DNA of 26,182 nucleotides from Acinetobacter bohemicus ANC 3994 (GCF_000367925.1 NZ_KB849165.1:108560-134741); one strand, 5' to 3'. Shown: positions 18,074-25,062, numbered from the stretch's first letter. Notes: a model not told the origin generated them from the letters alone. Numbers and translations: made by a program.

Positions 18074-19603
18074 TTAGCGCAGACTAATAGTGGTATTGAC
18101 GCTACCAGCTTCTTGATGGTCTTCAAACCAACGACTGGTGATGGTTTTGGTTTGAGTGTAGAACTGCACAGCTTGTTTGCCATATGGTCCCAAATCACCA
18201 AGTTTCGATCCTCTTGAACCGGTAAAGCTAAAAAATGGCACAGGTACTGGAATTGGAATATTAATCCCGACCTGACCAATATCAATGCTATTTTGGAAAA
18301 TACGTGCAGTCGTACCACTTTGGGTAAATAAACCCACACCATTACCAAATGGATTGGCATTCACTAGGGCAATCGCTTCGTCTAAAGTATCAACATGAAT
18401 AATCGCAAGAACTGGTCCAAAGATTTCTTCTTTATAGATTCGCATCTCGGTATTTATCTGATTAAAGATTGTTGGACCTACAAAGTTACCTTGCTCATAA
18501 CCTTTCACTTGAACATCACGACCATCCAGTAGGATTTCAGCACCCTGCGCTATTCCACTGTTAATTAAATCGAGTATACGAGCTTTAGCGCGAGGTGAAA
18601 TCACGGGACCGACATCGGTATTGGGTTCATGTCCGGCATTTACACTTAGTGTTTTGGTTTTAATAACCAATTCATCCACCCAGTGTTTGGTTTCACCGAC
18701 CATCACCGCAACAGAAAGTGCCATGCAACGCTGTCCAGCTGCACCAAATGCAGCACCGACTAAAGCATTTAAAGTTTGTTCTTTATTTGCGTCAGGCATG
18801 ACTACAACATGGTTTTTTGCACCCATCATCGACTGAACACGTTTACCATGTTGTCCTGCTAGGTTATAAACATGTGTGCCAACCGCTGTAGAGCCTACAA
18901 AAGAAATGGCCTTAATGTCCGAATGCGTACACAACATATCAACGACTTCTTTACCACCATGCACCACATTGAGTACGCCCGCAGGTACACCGGCCTTAAC
19001 TGCCAATTCAACCAGCATCATGGTTGAAAGTGGATCTTGTTCAGAAGGCTTTAATACAAAAGTATTACCGCAAACAATCGCCATCGGGAACATCCACAGT
19101 GGAATCATCGCGGGGAAGTTAAAAGGGGTAATACCTGCACAAACACCGAGCGGCTGTTGTAAGGTATAGGTATCTACACCCCGCGCTACACCTTCAATAT
19201 ACTCACCCATTTGTAACGTGCCGATTGAACACGCATGCTCCACCACTTCTAAACCACGCTGAATATCTCCTTCCGCATCTGCTAGGGTTTTACCTTGTTC
19301 AGCAGTCAATACTTGAGCAATGCTTTTTGCATTACTTCGGATTAAATCCTGCAATTTAAGCATAATGCGCATACGCGTTTGAATTGGTGTCTGCCGCCAG
19401 CTGATAAAAGCATTTTGTGCAGCAGCAATGGCAGCATTCACTTCTTCACGAGTTGCGAAAGGAACTTGTCCAACCACTTCTTGGGTCGCAGGATTAACAA
19501 TGTCTTGCCAATTGCTGGTCTGTGACTCAACAAATTCACCATTGATTAGCAATTTAGCCGTGGTTAATTGGGTATTTTGATGCGGTTGATGAATAGCGTT
19601 CAT
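18074..19603 (-). CDS. mmsA: Methylmalonate-semialdehyde dehydrogenase (CoA-acylating)
   Basis: Converts methylmalonate semialdehyde, NAD and CoA to propionyl-CoA, CO2 and NADH, the last step of distal valine catabolism. The aldehyde dehydrogenase catalytic cysteine is Cys293 in AAGQRCMALS. The usual general-base Glu is replaced by Asn264 in MMGAKNHVVVMPDA, a hallmark of this CoA-dependent subfamily. ITPFNFPAMIPLWM and the C-terminal FFSFTGSRGSKLGDL...YTQTKTITSRW also fit. The frame is open up to 19750, but family length (509) and GGAG upstream place the start at ATG 19603 (MNAIHQPHQN). It is the first gene of the minus-strand cluster and diverges from a LysR regulator. Confidence 0.95.
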   Translation of the reverse strand: MNAIHQPHQNTQLTTAKLLINGEFVESQTSNWQDIVNPATQEVVGQVPFATREEVNAAIAAAQNAFISWRQTPIQTRMRIMLKLQDLIRSNAKSIAQVLTAEQGKTLADAEGDIQRGLEVVEHACSIGTLQMGEYIEGVARGVDTYTLQQPLGVCAGITPFNFPAMIPLWMFPMAIVCGNTFVLKPSEQDPLSTMMLVELAVKAGVPAGVLNVVHGGKEVVDMLCTHSDIKAISFVGSTAVGTHVYNLAGQHGKRVQSMMGAKNHVVVMPDANKEQTLNALVGAAFGAAGQRCMALSVAVMVGETKHWVDELVIKTKTLSVNAGHEPNTDVGPVISPRAKARILDLINSGIAQGAEILLDGRDVQVKGYEQGNFVGPTIFNQINTEMRIYKEEIFGPVLAIIHVDTLDEAIALVNANPFGNGVGLFTQSGTTARIFQNSIDIGQVGINIPIPVPVPFFSFTGSRGSKLGDLGPYGKQAVQFYTQTKTITSRWFEDHQEAGSVNTTISLR

Positions 19604-19665
19604 GATCGCTCCGTGATCCTTGTTATTGTTGGTTGTTCTGCCTATTGGCTTTATTAAACGTTTTA

Positions 19666-19693
19666 TTTTTACGTTGTTTAAGCAGACTAGCAA
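19666..19693 (-). promoter_or_regulatory. Possible sigma70 promoter of the mmsA cluster
   Basis: On the minus strand TTGCTA (19693-19688) lies 16 bp before TAAAAA (19671-19666), a weak but reasonable -35/-10 pair about 60 bp before the mmsA start. It sits just downstream of the palindromic operator, which fits activation by the divergent LysR protein. The match to consensus is poor, so this is tentative. Confidence 0.3.
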
Positions 19694-19721
19694 AGAAAAC
19701 TTTGACCACCAATCGAAATTG

Positions 19722-19750
19722 TTGCACGATGATTGTGCAAATTTGCACAA
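19722..19750. promoter_or_regulatory. Overlapping palindromic LysR operator between mmsA and the regulator
   Basis: TTGTGCAAATTTGCACAA (19733-19750) is a perfect 18-bp palindrome. Its left half also pairs with TTGCAC at 19722-19727, giving a second inverted repeat TTGCAC-N7-GTGCAA (19722-19740). Three half sites therefore alternate in 29 bp, ending 25 bp before the regulator start. LysR proteins bind such dyads as tetramers and shift between alternative half sites when inducer is present. The role here is inferred from position and symmetry. Confidence 0.7.
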
Positions 19751-19775
19751 GGACTGAACAGGATGTTAAAAGAAG

Positions 19776-20660
19776 ATGAAAGTAGATTGGGATCATTTAC
19801 GCTTTTTTTTAGTATTGGCGCGTGCTAAAACGCTCACCAATGCAGCTCGCTTAATCGGTGTTGAACACAGTACCGTAGCGCGTCGAATTCAAGCTTTGGA
19901 GCAAAACTTAGGGACTCAACTTTTTAAGCGTGAAGCCACAGGTTATGAGCTAACAGCAGAAGGCGCAGCGTTAGTGCCACGCGTTGAGCAAATGGAGCAG
20001 TCTTTTTTACAAATAGATAAACCACATAATCCATTACAAGGTCGTATACGAATTGGCGCGCCTGAAGGCTTTGGTACCGCATTTTTAGCCCGCTTGTTGG
20101 CTGAGTTCTCCCAGCATTATCCATTATTGACGATAGACCTCATCCCCGTACCCAGAATGATTAAGTTATCGCATCGTGAAGCAGATATTGTTATCTCAAT
20201 TGATCGTCCAAAATCTGGGCCTTATATTATTACTCGGCTTTCAAATTACTGTTTAAGGCTTTATGGCAGTACAAGTTATTTGCTGCAAAATCCAAAGATT
20301 AACCGTTTAGAAGACTTAACTCAGCATCGGTTTGTAGATTACATTGATGATTTAGTTTATAGCTCGGCACTATATTGTCTGGAACGATTACCTTTACAGT
20401 TGACCGCTTGTTTTCGCAGTAACAGTATTCTGGCACAACAAATTGCTGTCAGTGCTGGTGCCGGACTCGCAATTTTACCTCGCTTCATTGCTAAAGATAA
20501 ACCTGAACTTGAGGAAGTATTGAGTGAAAAGGTTAACTTTACACATACCTTCTGGATGTTAACTTTAGTTGATTTGCAGCATGAACCAAAAATCAAGTTA
20601 GTATGGGATTTTCTACGTAAACAAGCCGATATCCAGCAAGATTTATTAATGGGAAGTTAA
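19776..20660 (+). CDS. LysR-family transcriptional regulator of the mms/isobutyrate cluster
   Basis: A 294-residue LysR regulator. The N-terminal winged helix (WDHLRFFLVLARAKTLTNAARLIGVEHSTVARRIQALEQNLGTQLFKR, residues 5-52) is intact, followed by a linker helix and the substrate-binding domain from ~RIRIGAPEGFG (~91) to the end. It is divergent from mmsA with a 172-bp shared gap containing a strong dyad, the classical layout for a LysR activator that also represses itself. The inducer is probably a pathway intermediate, which the sequence cannot identify. Known mms operons in Pseudomonas use an AraC-type regulator (MmsR), so a LysR-type controller is a different arrangement. Start ATG 19776 is chosen on the family N-terminus; the ribosome site is weak (AGGA about 12 nt upstream). 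Confidence 0.9.
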   Translation: MKVDWDHLRFFLVLARAKTLTNAARLIGVEHSTVARRIQALEQNLGTQLFKREATGYELTAEGAALVPRVEQMEQSFLQIDKPHNPLQGRIRIGAPEGFGTAFLARLLAEFSQHYPLLTIDLIPVPRMIKLSHREADIVISIDRPKSGPYIITRLSNYCLRLYGSTSYLLQNPKINRLEDLTQHRFVDYIDDLVYSSALYCLERLPLQLTACFRSNSILAQQIAVSAGAGLAILPRFIAKDKPELEEVLSEKVNFTHTFWMLTLVDLQHEPKIKLVWDFLRKQADIQQDLLMGS

Positions 20661-20752
20661 AAATAATAGTAATGGGCGTATTGTTTTTTCTTTGAAGAAA
20701 ATTAGCTTTTGATTACTTTCCTATTGAACTATTTTTAAAATCCATACTTAAA

Positions 20753-20781
20753 AAAAGGTGTAGCAAATTGCTACACCTTTT
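20753..20781. terminator. Bidirectional terminator-like hairpin overlapping the parB stop codon
   Basis: AAAAGGTGTAGCAA and TTGCTACACCTTTT are perfect arms around a single A, followed by T-rich DNA on both sides. It could end parB transcription from one side and lysR transcription from the other. The parB stop codon TAG lies inside the stem. The core GTAGCAAATTGCTAC (20760-20774) is one of three copies of a palindrome that may be a partition site, so the terminator and parS readings compete. Confidence 0.6.
20760..20774. promoter_or_regulatory. Candidate parS-like palindrome, copy 1 (after parB)
   Basis: GTAGCAAATTGCTAC is a perfect 7-bp dyad around one central base. The same sequence with only the central base changed occurs before parA at 22528-22542, and with one arm mismatch after repB at 24566-24580. 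Repetition only around par and rep genes suggests a binding site for ParB or another maintenance protein. Confidence 0.5.
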
Positions 20782-21685
20782 CTTTTGCTTGCATTAACAT
20801 TTTTTTCAGAAGAATTTCTAATTCTTGTAAATTCTGATCCTCAAATTCACTTATTTTTAGTGAAATTTTTAAGGTATTGTGATCAAACTTAATGTTACCT
20901 GCGACTTTTCCATCATATTCAATTTTATGTACAATTGAAGTTTTGATAGGTTCTTTAGTTTCTTGTGACTTTAGAATTTTTTCAGCTAATAATGCCAATT
21001 TTGATTGTTCAACTTCCTTTTTGAGTAACTTAGACCAGGCCTCAATTAATGCAGCTTTAGCATTACTATAGTTTTCCTCGTAGTCTGAGAGAAACTTTTT
21101 TACGGCAGTCGCTGCTGTACGGGCTAACAATGCAGGTTGTTGTTCTAAATCATCAAGTAGCTCTTTAGGTAATTTTTCGAAAGATAAATATTTATACATA
21201 TCCTCACGATTCATACCCAATGATTTCGCAAGTTTTTGCTTATTCTTTTTTAATTTTTCATTTAAACCACTTAAGCCTATATATATTTCATAGTCTGTTA
21301 AGTCTTCTCGTTTCAAGTTCTCAGCTAAAGTTAACAGTGCTACATCTTCATCTGAAGCATCTATAACAATCACTTCAATTGTATTTTTATTCAGAAATTG
21401 ATGTGCTCTCAAACGTCGTTCACCAGCAATTAATTCATACTTATCATGTACTCTTCGAACGGCAATCGGTTGTAGCAAGCCAATTTCTTCAATAGAAGTC
21501 GCTAAATCTTCGATATCTTGTTGATTAAATATTTTTCGTGGTTGATTTGGACTAGGCTGAATATCTGTAATTTGTACATTCCGACGTAGTTCTTTGACAT
21601 CATTTACATGCTCTTTTTGAGCTTGTTGATGTTTTTGAGTATTTTGCTGAAGACGTTGTGCCAACAGTTCTTTTGTACTTACCAT
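20771..21685 (-). CDS. parB: ParB/Spo0J-family partition protein
   Basis: The centromere-binding protein of the plasmid partition system, 304 residues. The N-terminal ParB/sulfiredoxin-like CTP-binding domain contains ITDIQPSPNQPRK, ATSIEEIGLLQPI and the hallmark GERRLRAHQFL (88-98), followed by LTLAENLKREDLT. A helix-turn-helix lies around KLAKSLGMNREDMYKYLSFEKLP (~150-172). The C-terminal region is lysine-rich with predicted helices, likely dimerisation. It starts 17 bp after parA and would be translated from the same transcript. With ParA it should segregate plasmid copies by sliding-clamp loading at parS sites. Confidence 0.93.
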   Translation of the reverse strand: MVSTKELLAQRLQQNTQKHQQAQKEHVNDVKELRRNVQITDIQPSPNQPRKIFNQQDIEDLATSIEEIGLLQPIAVRRVHDKYELIAGERRLRAHQFLNKNTIEVIVIDASDEDVALLTLAENLKREDLTDYEIYIGLSGLNEKLKKNKQKLAKSLGMNREDMYKYLSFEKLPKELLDDLEQQPALLARTAATAVKKFLSDYEENYSNAKAALIEAWSKLLKKEVEQSKLALLAEKILKSQETKEPIKTSIVHKIEYDGKVAGNIKFDHNTLKISLKISEFEDQNLQELEILLKKMLMQAKEKV

Positions 21686-21702
21686 AATCTTCTCAAAGTG
21701 CT

Positions 21703-22488
21703 TTATTTAACACGGTTAATAATTTCTTTTGCTAAATCTTGAAAAGCTTTACGAACTTTAGCGTTTTTATCAATACCTAATAATGGTTGCTTCAAAATAG
21801 CTGCTTGATTGACTTTAGTACTCATAGGAATCGTTGTTTTTAACAATTCACCGACTTGATTTAAAGCTTCATCTCTAATCAGTTTACAAACATTTTGACG
21901 TTCATCATGTTTAATAAGTAAAGCACCTAAAAGTTTTAATTGAGGATTTACTCTTCTTATTTTAGTTAAATGGTTAATTAAATCTGTTACACCATAAAGG
22001 CCATATTGTGATCCAGATTCAATAGGTATAATCACATGTGTTGATGCAGCTAAAGCATTACTGGTCAAAAGTTTTAAGCTTGGAGGACAATCAATAAGAA
22101 TAAAGTCATATAATCCTTTTAACATTTCCAATTTACTAGAAAGCTCTTCAGAAGGTCTAGGCGCATCATCTTTAAGTTGATCTTCAGTTTTACCTAACGT
22201 GAGAGAACCATAAATTAAAGAAACATTTTTTAAATTCGTTTCTTCTTCTAGCGCTTCTGATAATAAATTTAGACCACCAACAAGTAATTCAGCCGATGTG
22301 GTTTCTACCTCACTAGGATGTCTTGATCCAATATGCAAACTTGCGTTGGCTTGGGGATCTAAATCAATCACCAATACTTTGTTGCCCAAGTCTGCTATTT
22401 CTGATGCTAGATGAACTACAGTGGTCGTCTTTCCGCAACCACCTTTATGATTTGCCACAGCAATAATTTTAGTCGACTTACTTGTCAT
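21703..22488 (-). CDS. parA: ParA-family partition ATPase
   Basis: A 261-residue ParA/MinD-type ATPase that forms nucleoid-bound gradients to move ParB-parS complexes. The deviant Walker A motif NHKGGCGKTTT spans residues 13-23 with signature Lys15 and Lys20. VIDLDPQAN (40-48) is the A' motif, and FILIDCPPSLKLL (129-141) is Walker B. There is no N-terminal DNA-binding extension, so it is shorter than P1/F-type ParA proteins and may not repress its own promoter directly. ATG 22488 has GAGG 7 nt upstream. It precedes parB and reads away from repB, with the origin between them. Confidence 0.95.
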   Translation of the reverse strand: MTSKSTKIIAVANHKGGCGKTTTVVHLASEIADLGNKVLVIDLDPQANASLHIGSRHPSEVETTSAELLVGGLNLLSEALEEETNLKNVSLIYGSLTLGKTEDQLKDDAPRPSEELSSKLEMLKGLYDFILIDCPPSLKLLTSNALAASTHVIIPIESGSQYGLYGVTDLINHLTKIRRVNPQLKLLGALLIKHDERQNVCKLIRDEALNQVGELLKTTIPMSTKVNQAAILKQPLLGIDKNAKVRKAFQDLAKEIINRVK

Positions 22489-22527
22489 AATAGACCTCGC
22501 TTGAGTTATTGTAATATAAAGAACTTT

Positions 22528-22542
22528 GTAGCAACTTGCTAC
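22528..22542. promoter_or_regulatory. Candidate parS-like palindrome, copy 2 (upstream of parA)
   Basis: GTAGCAACTTGCTAC, a perfect 7-bp dyad around one base, sits 39 bp upstream of the parA start, within the probable parAB promoter. It could be a ParB-binding centromere or an operator for autoregulation of the partition genes. Confidence 0.55.
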
Positions 22543-22584
22543 ACCTTCTTTACGCTACATTGAAGTTATAATCTGAACATGAAT

Positions 22585-22700
22585 AAAAAACAAATAGATT
22601 ATTTTTTTATTAAATATAGCTAGCTAATTATAATTAGTATTAATTTATATAATTAGTTAATTATAATTAGATCACTTTTTATTTTTTAAAATCAATATCT
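22585..22700. other. AT-rich stretch, probable DNA unwinding element
   Basis: Nearly pure A/T sequence adjacent to the iteron array. It contains the perfect palindrome CTAATTATAATTAG (22624-22637) and a second near copy TTAATTATAATTAG (22657-22670). Position and composition fit the region melted at initiation. Confidence 0.6.
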
Positions 22701-22712
22701 TATGATTTTAAA

Positions 22713-22860
22713 GGTGGAAGGCTTGTCACTGAAAAGTGGAAGACTTGTCACTGAAAGGTGGAAGGCTTGTCACTGAAAGGTGGAAGAGCTGTCACTGAAA
22801 GGTGGAAGAGCTGTCACTGAAAGGTGGAAGACTTGTCACTATGGTGGAAGACTTGTCACC
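22713..22860 (+). repeat. Seven tandem replication iterons
   Basis: 18-bp units GGTGGAAGACTTGTCACT start at 22713, 22735, 22757, 22779, 22801, 22823 and 22843. The first six are in exact 22-bp phase, separated by GAAA; the last spacer is only AT, giving a 20-bp step. Variation is concentrated in the middle (GGCTT, GACTT, GAGCT) and at the first base of unit 2 (AGTGG). The 22-bp spacing places units on nearly the same helix face, as expected for cooperative RepB binding. Confidence 0.93.
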
Positions 22861-22948
22861 GAGTTTCAATAAAGCTTAAATTTAAACTATAAAATTATTT
22901 AAAAACAGGTTCTTAATCTGTTGATAAGTTAGTTTATTTGGCTTTAAA

Positions 22949-22966
22949 GGTGGAAGACTTGTCATT
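22949..22966 (+). repeat. Solitary direct iteron
   Basis: GGTGGAAGACTTGTCATT differs from the array consensus only near its end and lies 88 bp beyond the array, just before the DnaA box. Confidence 0.85.
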
Positions 22967-22981
22967 TTAATATTTTTATCC

Positions 22982-22990
22982 TGTGGATAA
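22982..22990 (-). promoter_or_regulatory. DnaA box
   Basis: TGTGGATAA is the reverse complement of the consensus TTATCCACA. A one-mismatch copy TGTTGATAA lies at 22919-22927 and a further near match GGTGGATAA is near 23322. Location between iterons supports a role in DnaA recruitment at the origin. Confidence 0.75.
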
Positions 22991-23049
22991 CCTGTTTGTT
23001 CGTAATTTCATCAAGGATATTGTCTGTTTTCATTTCTGAGCAGGCTAAA

Positions 23050-23067
23050 AGTGGAAGCTTTGTCACT
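23050..23067 (+). repeat. Solitary direct iteron
   Basis: AGTGGAAGCTTTGTCACT keeps the GTGGAAG and TTGTCACT halves of the array unit with a changed centre. Confidence 0.8.
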
Positions 23068-23165
23068 GTTAAGGTGTGTTTTTAATTATTTTTTCCACTT
23101 TAAAGGGTGGTTTGGCGCATTTTTTTGCTTTCTTTGCATTTTCAAAATGATTGAGAAATACTAAA

Positions 23166-23183
23166 AGTGGAAGGTTTGTCACT
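23166..23183 (+). repeat. Solitary direct iteron
   Basis: AGTGGAAGGTTTGTCACT matches the array unit at nearly all positions, about 207 bp before the repB start. Confidence 0.8.
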
Positions 23184-23248
23184 AAAAGGTGTGGTATTTG
23201 TTTTGTTTTCCACTTTAAGTTTAAAAAGTGTTTTAAATAGCAAACCAA

Positions 23249-23266
23249 AGTGACATGGCTTCCACT
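23249..23266 (-). repeat. Inverted iteron upstream of repB
   Basis: AGTGACATGGCTTCCACT reads on the minus strand as AGTGGAAGCCATGTCACT, an iteron in opposite orientation. It is the only complete inverted copy and the closest full copy to repB (about 125 bp before the start), where Rep dimers often repress their own promoter. The regulatory role is inferred. Confidence 0.75.
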
Positions 23267-23390
23267 CTTAGCCTTTGCTTTGATTGCTTGTTGTTCATTT
23301 CTGTATAGTGTTGAGTTAAAAGGGTGGATAATTTGCATAGGATTCCACTTTTGTGTATAACATGTAGAAAAGTACTTTTATTTCCCACTT

Positions 23391-24560
23391 ATGAACAAGC
23401 TGAACGAAAAAGAAGAAATAGAATATTTACCTTATTGTATTGGGAATATTCGCCATAATGGAGTGGTCAGTACGAGCAACCGCCTGATTCGACCGATTGA
23501 ATTATCATCCAATGAGTACAAAGCGCTCCTTTATGCGATGGCTGTGGCGAATTACGGTGAAAAAAATAATCAAGATCGTGAAATCACCGAGCAAACCTAT
23601 ATTTATTTACATAAAGATGATTTAGGCGAGTTACTCGGTTTAGATAAAAAAAATTCCATTAATGTTGCAATAGACCGGATCTATAAAGAGCTGTCCTCTC
23701 GTGTTGCCCATTTTGTCATTGAAGAGCCTTTAGATGCCAGCAAACGGAAAGTAAAAAAAGTGCATTCTGTGGTGCCTATTATTCGAGAGCTGCGTTGGGA
23801 AGATGACGCCAAAAATGCATTACAGATTCGCTTTACCAGTGAGGTGCTGCCTTATTTTACACGTCTAGCAAATGGGAATTTTACCACTTACCAGTTAAAG
23901 GATTTATTTGCTTTAGATTCAGTGACCAGTATGAGTCTGTATTCCTACTTTATTAAAAATGAGTTCAAGTATTCGAATCAGGAGTCATATGAAGTTGAGC
24001 TGTCACTGGAAAATATCAAAGCATTAACCGATATTGGCGAGAAGAAGTATGACCGCTGGGTTGATTTCAGACGTTATGTGTTAGATAAAATTGTTGAAGA
24101 AATTAATGATAGAACCAGTCTGAAGCTGGAATATGACACCATTAAGAAAGGACGGCCTATTGTAGGTGTCCGATTTAAAATTACCAGTGGTCATACTGAG
24201 GCTGTTATTCCTCAAAGCAATGAAAATACCCAAATTTATTTGGATGTGGATTTTGATGATAACGCGATCGTGAAAGAGCTGGGTGCAAAATTCGATATGA
24301 CAGTTCGATCTTGGTATATTCACGCCAGTGATCCAAATTATAGACAGTTCAGCAAGTGGTTTAAGGCCGAAGGCTGTTTAACCGACTCTCAAGCCAACTT
24401 GATTGTAAATGATATTATGTTTCAAATGGATTTTGCTGTAGCAGGCGTATCCATGAATGATTTCAAAAAAGAAATGAAATATAAGCTAAAAAATGATCCC
24501 ACTTTTGTTCAGGGAAATCGCGAGCGTTTGAACGAGATTTTCGGCAAAGAGATTATTTAA
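23391..24560 (+). CDS. repB: Replication initiator protein, Rep_3 superfamily, with C-terminal DUF5710-like domain
   Basis: A 389-residue initiator. Residues ~30-250 fit the twin winged-helix Rep_3 fold: RPIELSSNEYKALLYAMA, LHKDDLGELLGL, FTSEVLPYFTRLANGNFTTYQLKDLFALDSVTSMSLYSYFIKN and KYDRWVDFRRYVLDKIVEEIN. It should bind the upstream iterons and start replication. Residues ~278-325 (IYLDVDFDDNAIVKELGAKFD...RSWYIHASDPNYRQFSKWF) resemble DUF5710, a small domain recognised by a YLxVxF...AKxLGAxxD...WY pattern, which is not part of the core initiator. The tail (~325-389) contains another acidic/basic helical segment. ATG 23391 is chosen as the first start of the conserved N-terminus; the ribosome site is weak. 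Iterons and a DnaA box upstream support the assignment. Confidence 0.93.
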   Translation: MNKLNEKEEIEYLPYCIGNIRHNGVVSTSNRLIRPIELSSNEYKALLYAMAVANYGEKNNQDREITEQTYIYLHKDDLGELLGLDKKNSINVAIDRIYKELSSRVAHFVIEEPLDASKRKVKKVHSVVPIIRELRWEDDAKNALQIRFTSEVLPYFTRLANGNFTTYQLKDLFALDSVTSMSLYSYFIKNEFKYSNQESYEVELSLENIKALTDIGEKKYDRWVDFRRYVLDKIVEEINDRTSLKLEYDTIKKGRPIVGVRFKITSGHTEAVIPQSNENTQIYLDVDFDDNAIVKELGAKFDMTVRSWYIHASDPNYRQFSKWFKAEGCLTDSQANLIVNDIMFQMDFAVAGVSMNDFKKEMKYKLKNDPTFVQGNRERLNEIFGKEII

Positions 24561-24565
24561 AAGGT

Positions 24566-24580
24566 GTAGCAACTTACTAC
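24566..24580. promoter_or_regulatory. Candidate parS-like palindrome, copy 3 (after repB)
   Basis: GTAGCAACTTACTAC lies 5 bp after the repB stop codon and differs from copy 2 at one arm position. Flanking bases (AAGGTG... and ...ACTTT) extend the dyad, as in copy 1. Confidence 0.5.
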
Positions 24581-24608
24581 ACTTTATTTGATGGTACTAA
24601 ATTGAACC

Positions 24609-24641
24609 CAACATCTTTTTGAAATTGACAAAAAGATGTTG
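24609..24641. terminator. Strong hairpin downstream of repB
   Basis: CAACATCTTTTTG (24609-24621) pairs perfectly with CAAAAAGATGTTG (24629-24641) around a 7-nt loop, 48 bp after the repB stop. No uninterrupted T-run follows directly (AGAAATTTTAT), so it may be a weak terminator or another structural element. Confidence 0.5.
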
Positions 24642-25062
24642 AGAAATTTTATATGGGTTTTTAGTTGTTAAAGAGGACTACATATTAAATAAAATGGCTC
24701 TTAGGAAGACGTGGTGTGATTTAATATATTAAAAAGCCATCTGTATGTAATTTTTTTATAATCTAAACTCTATATGATGAATATTAAAGAAATTGTTTGA
24801 GATTTAATATGCTTAAGCATATTAAAGGTTTTAAAATTGAAGATCGAAAATCTCATGCAACTATAGCGTTACAGGTTTTACCTATACAATTCAGTGATGA
24901 TGAAGCCACTAAAACGCATTGTTATACATAATTTTAGACGTTTGATTCACCAGCATAAAGCAGAAATTCAAGAGCTTGCTTATAAATGAATTTGGTTAAT
25001 TCACTTTTGTTATTAACCCCAACTTTGGCAAGGTCACCGAGATTTATTCCATTAAATAATAC
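24642..25062. other. Mostly non-coding spacer between repB and the IS982 element
   Basis: About 420 bp of AT-rich DNA without a convincing full-length gene. It contains a TATAAT string at 24757-24762 and two very short frames. One is at 24809-24931 (listed separately). The other is of about 30 codons near 24900-24990, beginning MKPLKRIVIHNFRR. Both look like leftovers of decayed genes. Confidence 0.5.
24809..24931 (+). pseudogene. Short possible gene remnant (40 codons)
   Basis: ATG 24809 opens a 40-residue frame (MLKHIKGFKIEDRKSHATIA, then LQVLPIQFSDDEATKTHCYT). The ATIALQVLPI phrase is reminiscent of the N-terminus of MTH1187/YkoF-type thiamine-binding proteins, but the rest is missing and the similarity is too short to be sure. 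It may be a real small protein, a remnant or chance. Confidence 0.25.

Larger units (their letters stand above)
22489..23390. other. Plasmid replication origin region (iteron type)
   Basis: About 900 bp without a credible gene between parA and repB. In order it holds the second parS-like palindrome, an AT-rich stretch (~22585-22700), seven tandem iterons, two near or perfect DnaA boxes, three scattered direct iterons, one inverted iteron and several iteron halves (TTCCACTTT at ~23090, ~23207 and ~23343). This is the classical layout of a Rep_3 plasmid origin, with RepB binding the iterons and melting the AT-rich DNA. An 89-codon minus-strand frame across 23069-23338 runs through iterons and is judged fortuitous. 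Confidence 0.88.

Noticed and set aside
19604..19750. 49-residue N-terminal extension of mmsA (start at 19750)
   Set aside because: The extension has no family similarity, covers the operator and promoter region, and a good ribosome site precedes ATG 19603.
20690..20707. TTTTCTTTGAAGAAAA hairpin after the LysR gene as a terminator
   Set aside because: The stem is almost only A-T with a 2-nt loop and no following T-run; the GC-containing hairpin at 20753-20781 is the better candidate.
22713..22860. CRISPR array suspected from regularly spaced short repeats
   Set aside because: Spacers are 4 bp and identical (GAAA), and the units lie beside a Rep_3 gene; these are replication iterons.
23069..23338. 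89-codon minus-strand frame within the origin
   Set aside because: It runs through iterons and iteron halves, has no recognisable domain or ribosome site, and is better explained by the non-coding origin.
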